Source: Massilia sp. Root133
Lineage (GTDB): Bacteria > Pseudomonadota > Gammaproteobacteria > Burkholderiales > Burkholderiaceae_D
Assembly: GCF_001426525.1 (NCBI RefSeq)
Contig: NZ_LMEW01000032.1
Coordinates: 125,370-189,369 of the forward strand
Length of the DNA: 64,000 bases
Direction of reading: 5' to 3'
The translations under genes and the position numbers were made by a program. Below are positions 42,901 to 52,353 of the stretch, piece by piece (the stretch's first letter is position 1; each line of letters opens with the position of its first letter). The notes beneath the pieces are model-generated. The model saw only the letters and a list, made by a program, of their open reading frames with translations. It searched no databases and had not been told where the DNA came from.

Positions 42901-43164
42901 CACCCTGGAGCCGAGCAGGCGCGGATGGCGCCCGCCCGCGACGCCGGCATAGGCGTCGTTGTAGATCATGACGCCGTCCTCGCCCCATAACGTGACGATC
43001 GGCACGGGCGAGCGCAGGATCAGTTCGACGGTCGTACGTACGACGTCCGGCCAGCGGCAGATGGGGCCGAGGCTCGTGCCGGCCCAGTCGTAGTCGTCGA
43101 TGATTCCGCCCAGCAGGCCGCCGCCCGCGCCGAAGGTTCTGACCGGAGCCGCCTGAGTCAACAT
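39937..43164 (-). CDS. Multi-PAS hybrid sensor histidine kinase with two receivers
   Basis: 1075 residues from the ATG at 43164. The order is an N-terminal PAS/GAF-like segment (CRWPDVVRTTVELIL), four or so PAS domains to about 540, HisKA (AHDFNNLLQIISGNLQLL, His about 577), HATPase (NLAINARDAM, SDTGSGMTP-like, GSGLGLSM), receiver 1 (VLFTDVVMPGTL) and receiver 2 (VLITDVLLPGMSG). The start at 43164 has only a weak ribosome site, and an in-frame GTG at 43275 is possible. It is divergent from the bkd operon, with a perfect palindrome between them. Its kinase-receiver part is paralogous to the kinase at 29132-31483. Confidence 0.9.
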   Translation of the reverse strand: MLTQAAPVRTFGAGGGLLGGIIDDYDWAGTSLGPICRWPDVVRTTVELILRSPVPIVTLWGEDGVMIYNDAYAGVAGGRHPRLLGSRVREGWPEVADFNDNVMKVGLAGGTLSYRDQELTLHRSGKPEPVWMNLDYSPIVDAAGAVVGVIAIVVETTAKVRAERWLSGEHGRLQTMFEQAPGFMAQLAGADHVIQSANAAYRALAGQRDLLGKPLREALPETVPQGVIAILDQVYLSGTTYTATASPLWLAGSDGERRLHFVDFVYQPVKREDGAVFGIFVQGGDVTVRVEAERALRESEEKFRTFAEAMPNQVWTATRDGKLDWFNTHVYAYSGRDHDTLAGSAWTATVHPDDLPGAQERWAIAVASGAPYDAEFRLRRADGTYRWHLSRAVALRNGDGNVARWIGTSIDIEDQKVIAHRLAALNTDLESTVARRTAERDRMWRLSRDVMLVASFDGSVEAVSPSFGSLLCWTEHDIVGKNFLQLVHPDDQAATMAQMASLGEGHYVYKFENRYRRKDGSYCLLSWTAAPDADFIHAIGRDITADREQAEQIRRTELALQQSQKMETIGKLTGGVAHDFNNLLQIISGNLQLLEMNTGGAEVQRWIGNARSAVGKGAKLASYLLAFGRRQPLEPKVVKIGRVVTGMEDMLRRALGEEIEVELAISGGLWNTAVDVAQVENAILNLAINARDAMSGAGKLTIEAHNAILDDLYCRTHGDVAPGQYVMLAVTDTGSGMTPDVLRQAFEPFFSTKAEGKGSGLGLSMVYGFVKQSGGHVKIYSEPGQGTTVKLYLPRTTAAEEPLGPMDPHQPAVGGTETILVAEDDEAVRTTVVEMLTQLGYRVLKAADAASALAVVESGVPIDVLFTDVVMPGTLRSPDLARMARERLPNLAVLFTSGYTENSIVHGGRLDPGVELLGKPYTRESLARRIRQVLANQRNRVHVDSAPPNVLPILPSAGRKPDPSRLRIVLVEDEDEIRDSTAALLRHLGHEVLEAVDAEQALGIMSSASDVLITDVLLPGMSGDLLAAQARTLAPGIRIVFATGKGEVNNWPDAVVLRKPYDLAALTAALADSVA

Positions 43165-43218
43165 CGTGTGGATCTGCCCGCTGGATGATTGAGAAGTCCG
43201 CGATTTTAAGCGCGTTTG

Positions 43219-43240
43219 CAATCGTGCGGTCACACGATTG
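43219..43240. promoter_or_regulatory. Perfect palindrome between hybrid kinase and bkd operon
   Basis: Arms CAATCGTG (43219-43226) and CACGATTG (43233-43240) with spacer CGGTCA. On the minus strand it is followed 13 bp later by CTTAAAATC, a possible -10 for the kinase. The right-hand 14-mer also occurs upstream of the permease gene at 22314. Confidence 0.5.
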
Positions 43241-43440
43241 GCGACCTTGTCCGGATCGGCCCCCGTTCGCTGCACCGCATGCTAAGGTGCGGGCCAGATA
43301 CGGCGGCCGCGCGCGCGGCGATCCCGCACCGGCATGCTGCAGGGCAGCACGAAAATTCCCGGCGAAAGCACCCGTGCGCCGTCTTTCCGGAATTAATATG
43401 TTGCTGCCGCACACACACCTTACCAAGGGGGACAGCGTTT

Positions 43441-44673
43441 ATGAGCCAGAGTACACCTCTGTCGCTGCACGTCCCGGAGCCTACCGGCCGCCCGGGTTGC
43501 AAGACCGATTTTTCTTACCTCGCCATCCACCAGGCCGGCGACACGCCGCGGCCGCCCGTCGACGTCCGCTACCAGGACACGGCGGCACTCGCCGCCGGCA
43601 TGATCCGCGTGCTGGACGACGACGGCAATGCCGTCGGCCCGTGGGATCCCGGCCTCGACCGGGACACCTTGCGCTTCGGCCTGAGAACGATGATGAAGAC
43701 CCGCATCTTCGACGCGCGCATGGTGATCGCCCAGCGCCAGAAGAAGCTGTCGTTCTACATGACCTCGCTCGGCGAGGAAGCCATCGGCAGCGCCCATGCG
43801 CTCGCCCTGCAGGATGGCGACATGTGCTTCCCCACCTACCGCCAGCAAAGCCTGCTGATGGCGCGCGAGTATCCGCTCGTGGACATGGTGTGCCAGCTGC
43901 TGTCGAACGAAGCAGACCCGCTGAAGGGCCGCCAGCTTCCGGTGATGTATTCCGTGAAGAACAAGGGCTTCTTCACGATCTCGGGCAACCTCGCCACCCA
44001 GATCCCGCAGGCGGTCGGCTGGGCCATGGCGTCCGCGATCAAGGGCGACACGAAGATCGCGTCCGGCTGGATCGGCGACGGCGCCACGGCGGAAAGCGAT
44101 TTCCACACGGGCCTCACGTTCGCGCACGTGTACCAGGCGCCCGTGATCCTGAACGTCGTCAACAACCAGTGGGCGATCTCCACGTTCCAGGCCATCGCGG
44201 GCGGCGAGAGCGTCAGCTTCGCCGCCCGCGGCGTCGGCGCAGGGATCGCGTCCCTGCGGGTGGACGGCAACGATTTCCTGGCCGTGTATGCCGCGTCGTG
44301 CTGGGCGGCGGAGCGCGCGCGCTCCAATCTGGGACCCACGCTGATCGAATGGGTGACGTACCGCGCCGGGCCGCACTCGACGTCGGACGACCCGTCGCGC
44401 TACCGGCCCGCCGACGAATGGACCTACTTCCCGCTGGGCGACCCGATCGGCCGCCTGCGCCGCCACCTGATCGGCAAAGGCTGGTGGTCGGACGCGGAAC
44501 ACGAGGCGCTGCAGGCCGAACTGGAAGCCGAGGTGCTGGCCGCGCAAAAGGAAGCGGAACGCCACGGCACGCTGATCGACGGCCGCGTGCCGAGCGCCGC
44601 GTCGATGTTCGAGGACGTCTACAAGGACATGCCCGAACACCTGCGCCGTCAACGCCAGCAACTGGGGGTGTGA
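43441..44673 (+). CDS. bkdA1: 2-oxoisovalerate dehydrogenase E1 component, alpha subunit
   Basis: 410 residues, the size of the Pseudomonas BkdA1. It is part of the branched-chain 2-oxo acid dehydrogenase complex that decarboxylates the keto acids of valine, leucine and isoleucine with thiamine diphosphate. The TPP-binding motif GWIGDGATAESDFHTGL...VVNNQWAIS is clear. The phosphorylation-loop-like region is ENLGPTLIEWVTYRAGPHSTSDDPSRYRP. AAGGGGGA precedes ATG at 43441. It is the first gene of the four-gene bkd operon, with the next start 1 nt after its stop. Confidence 0.95.
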   Translation: MSQSTPLSLHVPEPTGRPGCKTDFSYLAIHQAGDTPRPPVDVRYQDTAALAAGMIRVLDDDGNAVGPWDPGLDRDTLRFGLRTMMKTRIFDARMVIAQRQKKLSFYMTSLGEEAIGSAHALALQDGDMCFPTYRQQSLLMAREYPLVDMVCQLLSNEADPLKGRQLPVMYSVKNKGFFTISGNLATQIPQAVGWAMASAIKGDTKIASGWIGDGATAESDFHTGLTFAHVYQAPVILNVVNNQWAISTFQAIAGGESVSFAARGVGAGIASLRVDGNDFLAVYAASCWAAERARSNLGPTLIEWVTYRAGPHSTSDDPSRYRPADEWTYFPLGDPIGRLRRHLIGKGWWSDAEHEALQAELEAEVLAAQKEAERHGTLIDGRVPSAASMFEDVYKDMPEHLRRQRQQLGV

Positions 44674-44674
44674 C

Positions 44675-45718
44675 ATGAAGCGCGACATCGACAACGACAT
44701 CAAGACCACCCCGATGACGATGATCCAGGCCCTCCGGTCGGCCATGGACGTCATGCTCGGGCGCGACGACAACGTCGTCATCTACGGCCAGGACGTGGGC
44801 TATTTCGGCGGCGTGTTCCGCGTCACCGACGGCCTACAGGCGAAATACGGCAAGCAGCGCTGCTTCGACGCGCCGATCTCGGAAGGCGGCATCGTCGGCA
44901 CGGCGGTGGGCATGGCGGCGTACGGCCTGCGTCCCGTCGTCGAGATCCAGTTCGCCGACTATTTCTATCCCGCGACCGACCAGATCGTGTCGGAGGCGGC
45001 GCGCCTGCGCTACCGCTCCGCCGGCGATTTCACCGCGCCGCTGACGATCCGCATGCCCTGCGGCGGCGGCATCTACGGCGGCCAGACGCACAGCCAGAGC
45101 CCGGAAGCGTTCTTCACGCACGTGTGCGGGCTGCGCACGGTGATGCCGTCGAATCCGTACGACGCGAAAGGCCTGCTGATCGCCGCGATCGAGAACGACG
45201 ACCCCGTCATCTTCCTGGAGCCGAAGCGGCTGTACAACGGCCCGTTCGACGGCCACCACGACCGCCCCGTCGTCTCGTGGGCCAAGCACCCGAAGGGCGA
45301 AGTCCCGGAAGGCTATTACACGGTCCCGCTGGACAAGGCCGCCGTGTTCCGCGAAGGGAGCGACCTTACCGTGCTCACCTACGGCACGATGGTGTGGGTG
45401 TCCGAGGCGGCCGCGAACGAGACGGGCATCGACGCCGAGATCATCGACTTGCGCACCCTGTGGCCGCTGGACCTGGAGACGGTCATCGCGTCCGTCAGCA
45501 AGACGGGCCGTTGCGTCGTCGTCCACGAAGCGACCCGCACGAGCGGCTTCGGCGCGGAACTCGCGGCCCTCGTGCAGGAACACTGTTTCTATCACCTGGA
45601 AGCGCCCATCGAGCGCGTGACGGGCTGGGACACGCCTTACCCGCATGCGCAGGAATGGGCGTATTTCCCGGGGCCGGACCGCGTGGGCGCGGCATTCAAG
45701 CGAGCGATGGAGGCGTGA
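44675..45718 (+). CDS. bkdA2: 2-oxoisovalerate dehydrogenase E1 component, beta subunit
   Basis: 347 residues, transketolase-like beta subunit: MTMIQALRSAMDVMLGRDDNVVIYGQDVG, FDAPISEGGIVGTAVGMA, RMPCGGGIYGGQTHSQSPEAFF and LTYGTMVWVS. It completes the E1 heterotetramer with the previous protein. The start codon follows the E1 alpha stop by 1 nt and its own stop overlaps the E2 start (TGATG), so all are translationally coupled. Confidence 0.95.
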   Translation: MKRDIDNDIKTTPMTMIQALRSAMDVMLGRDDNVVIYGQDVGYFGGVFRVTDGLQAKYGKQRCFDAPISEGGIVGTAVGMAAYGLRPVVEIQFADYFYPATDQIVSEAARLRYRSAGDFTAPLTIRMPCGGGIYGGQTHSQSPEAFFTHVCGLRTVMPSNPYDAKGLLIAAIENDDPVIFLEPKRLYNGPFDGHHDRPVVSWAKHPKGEVPEGYYTVPLDKAAVFREGSDLTVLTYGTMVWVSEAAANETGIDAEIIDLRTLWPLDLETVIASVSKTGRCVVVHEATRTSGFGAELAALVQEHCFYHLEAPIERVTGWDTPYPHAQEWAYFPGPDRVGAAFKRAMEA

Positions 45719-47031
45719 TGGGACAGCATGTGATCAAGATGCCGGACCTGGGCGAAGGCATCGCGGAAGTGGAAGTCGTCGCCTGGCGCGTGCAGCCGGG
45801 CGACGCGATCGTCGAAGACCAGGTCTTGGCCGACGTCATGACGGACAAGGCGACGGTGGAGATTCCGTCGCCGGTGCACGGGACCGTGATTGCTCTCGGC
45901 GGCAAGGTCGGGGAATCGCTGGCGGTCGGTGCGGAGCTGATCCGGCTGGAAGTGGAAGGTGCGGGGAATGCGAAGGCGGCACCGCCGCCCGCCGACGAAC
46001 CCGCGGAAGTCCCGCACGGCTTCGTGCCGGAGCCGGCGCGCGTGGCGGAGGCCGCGGCGAGCGTCGCGCAGGCGGCGCCGGCCGCCGCTCCGCCGCCGCC
46101 GCCGCCGCGTCCCGCGCCCGCGCGTGCGCCTGCGCCTGCGCCGGCGTTACGCGCGGCGGGCGAAAAACCGCTGGCCGCGCCGTCCGTGCGCAAGCGCGCG
46201 TGGGACCTGGGCATCGAGCTGCAATATGTGGCCGGCAGCGGTCCCGCGGGCCGCATCACGCACGCGGACCTCGATGCGCATGTGGCCGGGCGCGGACGCG
46301 CGCCGGGCGCGGACGGGCGTTATGCGCAACTGGAAGGCGAGGAAGCCGTCCCCGTGATCGGCCTGCGCCGCAAGATCGCGGAGAAGATGCAGCTGGCGAA
46401 GCGCCAGATCCCGCATTTCACGTACGTCGAGGAAGTCGACGTGACGGAACTGGAAGCGCTGCGCGGCCAGCTGAATGCGCGCTACGGCGAAGAACGGGGC
46501 AAGCTCACCCTGCTGCCGCTGCTGATGCGCGCCGTCGTCCTCGCCCTTCGCCGCTTCCCCGACGTGAACGCCCGCTACGACGACCAGGCGAACGTGGTGA
46601 CGCGCTACGCGCCCGTCCACATGGGCATCGCGACGCAGACGGATGCCGGCCTGATGGTGCCTGTCGTGCGTCATGCGGAAGCGCGCGATCCGTGGTCCAG
46701 CGCGGCGGAGATCGCCCGGCTGGCGGATGCGGCGCGCCATGGCAAGGCGGCGCGCGACGAGTTGTCCGGCTCGACGATCACGCTCACGAGCCTCGGCGCG
46801 CTGGGCGGCATCGTCAGCACGCCCGTCATCAACCACCCGGAAGTCGCGATCGTGGGCGTGAACCGCATCGTCGACCGGCCTGTCATCCGCAACGGCGGCA
46901 TGGTGGCGCGCAAGCTGATGAACCTGTCGTCGTCGTTCGACCACCGCGTCATCGACGGCATGGTGGCGGCGGAATTCATCCAGGCCGTGCGCTCGTATCT
47001 CGAGTCGCCGGCCACCCTGTTCGTGGAGTGA
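45718..47031 (+). CDS. bkdB: Branched-chain 2-oxo acid dehydrogenase E2 (dihydrolipoamide acyltransferase)
   Basis: 437 residues. A single N-terminal lipoyl domain has the lipoylated Lys44 in MTDKATVEIPS. A Pro/Ala linker leads to a peripheral subunit-binding domain (APSVRKRAWDLGIELQYVAGSGPAGRITHADL, about 152-183) and the C-terminal acyltransferase with SSSFDHRVIDGMV (catalytic His and Asp). It transfers the acyl group to CoA and forms the complex core. The start overlaps the previous stop codon. Confidence 0.94.
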   Translation: MGQHVIKMPDLGEGIAEVEVVAWRVQPGDAIVEDQVLADVMTDKATVEIPSPVHGTVIALGGKVGESLAVGAELIRLEVEGAGNAKAAPPPADEPAEVPHGFVPEPARVAEAAASVAQAAPAAAPPPPPPRPAPARAPAPAPALRAAGEKPLAAPSVRKRAWDLGIELQYVAGSGPAGRITHADLDAHVAGRGRAPGADGRYAQLEGEEAVPVIGLRRKIAEKMQLAKRQIPHFTYVEEVDVTELEALRGQLNARYGEERGKLTLLPLLMRAVVLALRRFPDVNARYDDQANVVTRYAPVHMGIATQTDAGLMVPVVRHAEARDPWSSAAEIARLADAARHGKAARDELSGSTITLTSLGALGGIVSTPVINHPEVAIVGVNRIVDRPVIRNGGMVARKLMNLSSSFDHRVIDGMVAAEFIQAVRSYLESPATLFVE

Positions 47032-47035
47032 GCGC

Positions 47036-48439
<1,404 letters not shown>

Positions 48440-48535
48440 AAAAACGCACGGGCGAAGCGGCGCCGCCCCCGACGCCCTCCGCCCGTACCGCGCACCAGGC
48501 CGCTGGCACGCCCCCGATCCCGGACCCGCCGGGCC

Positions 48536-48841
48536 TTACTCCGGCGCCTTGTCGTCGTCCGACTGGCGGCTGCCCGCGTTGCCGGTACTCAGGCTGCCGA
48601 TGCCGCCGAGTCCAGTCTGCAACTCACCCGCTTCCTCGCCGACGAAGCCTTCGCTGTCGCGTTCAGCATCATTGCTCAGCAAATCGTCCGCCCTGCCTTT
48701 TTGCAGGTTGCCGCCGGTGTCCGACTGGGCATTCGTGCCGGTACCGCCGACCCCAAGCGTACCTGCGGAACTCGTGCCGTCCTTCGTCACCTGATCGTAG
48801 TTGCGCCCCTTGGCGTTGTTGCCTTCGCTCTGCATGGACAT
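48536..48841 (-). CDS. Small hydrophilic, glycine/serine-rich protein of unknown function
   Basis: 101 residues, no family recognised. It begins MSMQSEGNNAKGRNYDQVTK and is low in hydrophobic residues, rich in Gly, Asp, Ser and Gln, with the sequence GTLGVGGTGTNAQSDTGGN. It is predicted to be largely disordered, without signal peptide or membrane segment. GGAGAATCCC precedes the ATG, which supports translation. Similar short hydrophilic proteins in related bacteria are linked to stress, but I cannot claim a family here. It is divergent from kefF. Confidence 0.55.
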   Translation of the reverse strand: MSMQSEGNNAKGRNYDQVTKDGTSSAGTLGVGGTGTNAQSDTGGNLQKGRADDLLSNDAERDSEGFVGEEAGELQTGLGGIGSLSTGNAGSRQSDDDKAPE

Positions 48842-48998
48842 GGGATTCTCCATTCGTTCGCGTTGGTGATCATCATAGTCCTCTCGTTTCCGCCGCCTAT
48901 AGGCACGCGCCCGGCTGGCTTGTAGGACATGTCGGGCGAGAATGACGCAAGGCATGTCTTGTATGCTATAAAACGCTGTTGCAATTGATGAATAACGA

Positions 48999-49586
48999 AT
49001 GAACGAACCGAACATCCTGGTGATCTACGCCCATCCGGCGCCGCACCGCTCGCCCGTCCACCGCCGCCTCGCCGAGACGGCGCGTGCCCTGCCCGGCGTC
49101 GAACTGTGCGACCTGTACCAACGCTATCCCGACTTCGACATCGACGGCGAGCAGGAACGCGAGCGTCTGCGCGCCGCCCACCTGCTCGTGTTTCTCCATC
49201 CGTTCCGCTGGTACGGGATGCCCTCGATCGTCAAGGAATGGATGGACGTCGTGCTTCAGCCCGGCTGGGCCTACAACGATTACGCCCACACGGGCGAGTG
49301 CGCGCTGCGCGGGAAAAGCTTCTGGCTCGTGACGACGACGGGCAGTGGTCCCGACGCCTACCAGCCGGGCGGCCTGCACGGCCGGCCGTTCGCGGACTTC
49401 CTCGCGCCGTACGAAGCGGCGGCCGCGCTGTGCGGCATGGACTGGATCGCGCCGCTCGTCATGCACGGCAGCGCGCAGGCGACACCGGACGCCATCGATG
49501 CGTTTGCCGCCGAATTCCGGCACCGGCTGGAAGGCTATGCGGGCCTCGCCGCTGCCGCTCTACAGGAGCGTGCAGATGGAACATAA
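48999..49586 (+). CDS. kefF: KefF-like NAD(P)H oxidoreductase, ancillary protein of KefC
   Basis: 195 residues of the flavodoxin-like NAD(P)H dehydrogenase (quinone) family: ILVIYAHPAPHRSPVHRRL, LLVFLHPFRWYGMPSIVKEWMDVVLQPGWAYND and GSGPDAYQPGG are the FMN-binding regions. KefF is required for full KefC activity and also reduces quinones. Its last 11 bp overlap the start of the KefC gene, so translation is coupled. Confidence 0.9.
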   Translation: MNEPNILVIYAHPAPHRSPVHRRLAETARALPGVELCDLYQRYPDFDIDGEQERERLRAAHLLVFLHPFRWYGMPSIVKEWMDVVLQPGWAYNDYAHTGECALRGKSFWLVTTTGSGPDAYQPGGLHGRPFADFLAPYEAAAALCGMDWIAPLVMHGSAQATPDAIDAFAAEFRHRLEGYAGLAAAALQERADGT

Positions 49587-51384
49587 TCTTCTTCAGAATG
49601 CGGTCGTCTACCTCGGCGCCGCCGTGCTGGTCGTCCCGCTCGCGAAGCGCCTCGGCATGGGCGCCGTGCTGGGCTATCTCGTCGCCGGGATTCTCATCGG
49701 CCCGTTCGGCCTGCGCTTCGTCGCCGACGGCGAGGACGCGCTGCACTTCGCCGAATTCGGCGTCGTGCTGCTGCTGTTCCTGATCGGCCTGGAATTGGAG
49801 CCGAGCCGGTTGTGGGCCTTGCGCCGGCCGATCTTCGGCTGGGGCGGCGCGCAGGTGCTGGGCGTCGCGGCCGGCCTGTTCGGCGCCGCGCTCCTGGTCG
49901 GCATCGACTGGAAGATCGCGCTGATCGCGGGCCTGGGCCTGTCGCTGTCGTCGACCGCGATCGCCCTCGCCTCGCTGGAAGAACGCAACCTGATGCCGAC
50001 GCCGGCCGGCCAGGCCGGCTTCGCGATCCTGCTGTTCCAGGACATCGCGGCGATCCCGATGATCGCCATCGTGCCCTTATTGGGCGTGCCGGAATCCGCC
50101 GGCGGCGGCGGGAATGCGTGGATCGCGGCGCTGAAGGTGGCGGGCGTCCTCGCGGGCCTCGTCGGCGCCGGCCGCTTCCTGCTCCGGCCCCTGCTGCGCA
50201 TCATCGCCAAGACGGATGCGCGCGAAATCTTCACCGCGTTCGCGCTGCTGCTCGTCATCGCGATCTCGCTGCTGATGCAGTGGGTGGGCATGTCGATGGC
50301 CCTCGGCGCGTTCATGGCCGGCGTGCTGCTGGCCGATTCGGAGTACCGTCACGCGCTCGAGACCGACCTGGAACCGTTCAAGGGGCTGCTGCTCGGCCTC
50401 TTCTTCATCGCGGTCGGCATGTCCGTCGACTTCGCCGTGTTCCTCGCGCAGCCGGGCCTCGTGCTGGGCCTCGTCGCTGGCTTCCTGGTCATCAAGATCG
50501 CCGTGCTGTACGGCCTGTCGCGCGGGCTGAAGATCGCGCGCGGCCAGCACCTGCAGTTTTCCCTGCTGCTCGCGCAGGGCGGCGAATTCGCGTTCGTCGT
50601 GTTCGGCGCGGCCGCGACGGCAAAGGTGTTCTCGCCGGACGTGGCCAACATCCTCGTCGTCGTCGTCGCGCTGTCGATGGTCGTCACGCCGCTCGCGCTG
50701 ATGGCCTACGACCGCCTTTCGGCCGGCCGCGAAGGCCGCGGCGGCAAGCGCAAGGCCGACCGCATCGAGCCGAACGAGGACCACGTGATCGTCGCGGGCT
50801 TCGGCCGCTTCGGCCAGATCGTCGGCCGCTTCCTGCACGCGAACAATGTGCGCCTGACGGTGCTGGACCACGACCCGGACCAGATCGAGGTCCTGCGCCA
50901 TTTCGGCTTCAAGGTGTTCTATGGCGACGCGACCCGGCCCGACCTGCTGCGCGCCGCGGGCGCCCCGAAGGCGAGAGCCGTCGTCGTCGCCATCGACGAC
51001 ATCGAGGACAGCCTGAAACTCGTGGACGCCGTGCGGCGCGAGTATCCGGACCTGCCCGTGTTCGCGCGCGCCCGCAACGTCACGCACTACTACCAGCTGA
51101 TGGACCGGGGCGTGGAACTGATCGAACGCGAGACGTTCGAGGCGGCGCTGCGGCTCGGCCGCTCCGTGATGACGGCGGGCCTGGGCCAGAGCGCGTACGC
51201 CACGCGGCAGGCCGCGCTGAAATTCAGGCGCTACAACAAGCAGACGCTCGATACCGTCTACCCGTATTACAAGGACCGCGAGACGTTCGTGTCGATGGCC
51301 AAGCAGGCGCGCGAGGAACTCGAAGCCATGATTTCGCGCGACCGCAAGGCGTTCGACGAGGAGACCGGCAGCGATTGGGATTGA
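49576..51384 (+). CDS. kefC: Glutathione-regulated potassium efflux transporter KefC/KefB
   Basis: 602 residues. The N-terminal CPA2 antiporter domain has about twelve helices (LLLFLIGLELEP, SLSSTAIALASLEERNL, GMSMALGAFMAGVLLADSEYRH), followed by a cytoplasmic RCK/TrkA-N domain (HVIVAGFGRFGQIVGRFL, FYGDATRPDLL, about 400-520). It exports K+ when activated by glutathione adducts of electrophiles, acidifying the cytoplasm for protection. AGGAG lies 8-12 nt before ATG at 49576, inside the end of kefF. The GH43 gene is convergent immediately downstream. Confidence 0.94.
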   Translation: MEHNLLQNAVVYLGAAVLVVPLAKRLGMGAVLGYLVAGILIGPFGLRFVADGEDALHFAEFGVVLLLFLIGLELEPSRLWALRRPIFGWGGAQVLGVAAGLFGAALLVGIDWKIALIAGLGLSLSSTAIALASLEERNLMPTPAGQAGFAILLFQDIAAIPMIAIVPLLGVPESAGGGGNAWIAALKVAGVLAGLVGAGRFLLRPLLRIIAKTDAREIFTAFALLLVIAISLLMQWVGMSMALGAFMAGVLLADSEYRHALETDLEPFKGLLLGLFFIAVGMSVDFAVFLAQPGLVLGLVAGFLVIKIAVLYGLSRGLKIARGQHLQFSLLLAQGGEFAFVVFGAAATAKVFSPDVANILVVVVALSMVVTPLALMAYDRLSAGREGRGGKRKADRIEPNEDHVIVAGFGRFGQIVGRFLHANNVRLTVLDHDPDQIEVLRHFGFKVFYGDATRPDLLRAAGAPKARAVVVAIDDIEDSLKLVDAVRREYPDLPVFARARNVTHYYQLMDRGVELIERETFEAALRLGRSVMTAGLGQSAYATRQAALKFRRYNKQTLDTVYPYYKDRETFVSMAKQAREELEAMISRDRKAFDEETGSDWD

Positions 51385-52353
51385 TCAGGGTGCGGGCTGG
51401 TCCGTCCACGTCGGGCCCGGCGTGGCCGGCGTCCCGTCCACCCAGTCGATCCGGTCGATGCACATCCGCCGCGCCGTCTGCGCGAGGTCCCACGCGTGGT
51501 ACACGATCCATGTGGACGTCCCGTCCGGCCCGGTGGTGAACGAATTGTGCCCCGGCCCCAGCAGGTCCCCGCCTTTCGGCGTGCGCATGAGCAGCGCCTC
51601 GTGCCCGCCTTCCGGCCGCGTGTACGGCCCGAGCGGATCGTCCGCGACGACCCAGCTGACGCCGTAGTTGTCGCGCTCCCACGCGCCGCCGCTGTAGAAG
51701 CAGTAGAAACGGCCATCGTGCTGCAGCACGGCTGCGCCCTCCACCGTGTGCCAGTCGTACGCGGCCCCGTACATCGCGCGGCCCTTGCGGAACACGTGCC
51801 AGTCCTCGTGCGGGCGGACCACGACGCGCGGTTCGCCGGCCAGCGTCGTCATGTCGACGAGCCGGTCGACGACGATGCCCGTGCCGACGCGGTACTCGCC
51901 TTCCAGCGCCAGGAAATCGGCGCAATAGAACAGGTACCACTGCCCATTCTCCGCACGGAACGGATGCGCGTCGATGGCGAACGGCTGATCGGGCACGAGC
52001 AGCTTGCCGGTGTCGGCGAACGGCCCGGCCGGGTGGTCGGCGACGGCCACGCGCAGCTTCTGGTCCGTGCCTTCCGGGGCTGAGCCGGCCGAGTAGTACA
52101 TGTAGAAGCGGCCGCCGTGGCTCGCCACTTCCGGCGCCCAGTAGTGCGCCGCGCCGATCGGCAACAGCGCGTGGCCCAGCGGCTCCCAGTCGACGAGGTC
52201 CAGCGAGCGCAGGACGGGCACCTGGCGTCCGTCCGCGCCGCCCGGCGCCGTGCCGTACGCGTAATACACACCATCGTGGCGCAGCACGAACGGGTCCGCG
52301 AACACGTCCGGGTAGACCGGGTTGCGATACGTCTTTGCCATGGGCACGCTCAC
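51385..52353 (-). CDS. Cytoplasmic GH43 glycosidase of the lacI-TonB receptor locus
   Basis: 322 residues, no signal peptide. The five-bladed propeller has the GH43 triad: Asp20 (VFADPFVL), Asp128 (FAIDAHPF) and Glu205 (HTVEGAAVL). Likely an arabinofuranosidase or xylosidase acting on imported oligosaccharides. GTG at 52353 overlaps the upstream receptor's stop codon by 4 bp (GTGA), typical of coupling; ATG at 52341 (MAKTYRN) is the alternative. It is the last gene of a lacI-TonB receptor-GH43 operon. Confidence 0.82.
   Translation of the reverse strand: MSVPMAKTYRNPVYPDVFADPFVLRHDGVYYAYGTAPGGADGRQVPVLRSLDLVDWEPLGHALLPIGAAHYWAPEVASHGGRFYMYYSAGSAPEGTDQKLRVAVADHPAGPFADTGKLLVPDQPFAIDAHPFRAENGQWYLFYCADFLALEGEYRVGTGIVVDRLVDMTTLAGEPRVVVRPHEDWHVFRKGRAMYGAAYDWHTVEGAAVLQHDGRFYCFYSGGAWERDNYGVSWVVADDPLGPYTRPEGGHEALLMRTPKGGDLLGPGHNSFTTGPDGTSTWIVYHAWDLAQTARRMCIDRIDWVDGTPATPGPTWTDQPAP

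Noticed and set aside
39064..42990. A 1308-codon plus-strand frame across the hydrolase and hybrid kinase
   Set aside because: It runs antisense through the histidine kinase and out of frame through the hydrolase; composition is not protein-like.
43219..43240. Palindrome considered as a CRP or FNR site
   Set aside because: The arms CAATCGTG/CACGATTG do not fit TGTGA-N6-TCACA or TTGAT-N4-ATCAA spacing.
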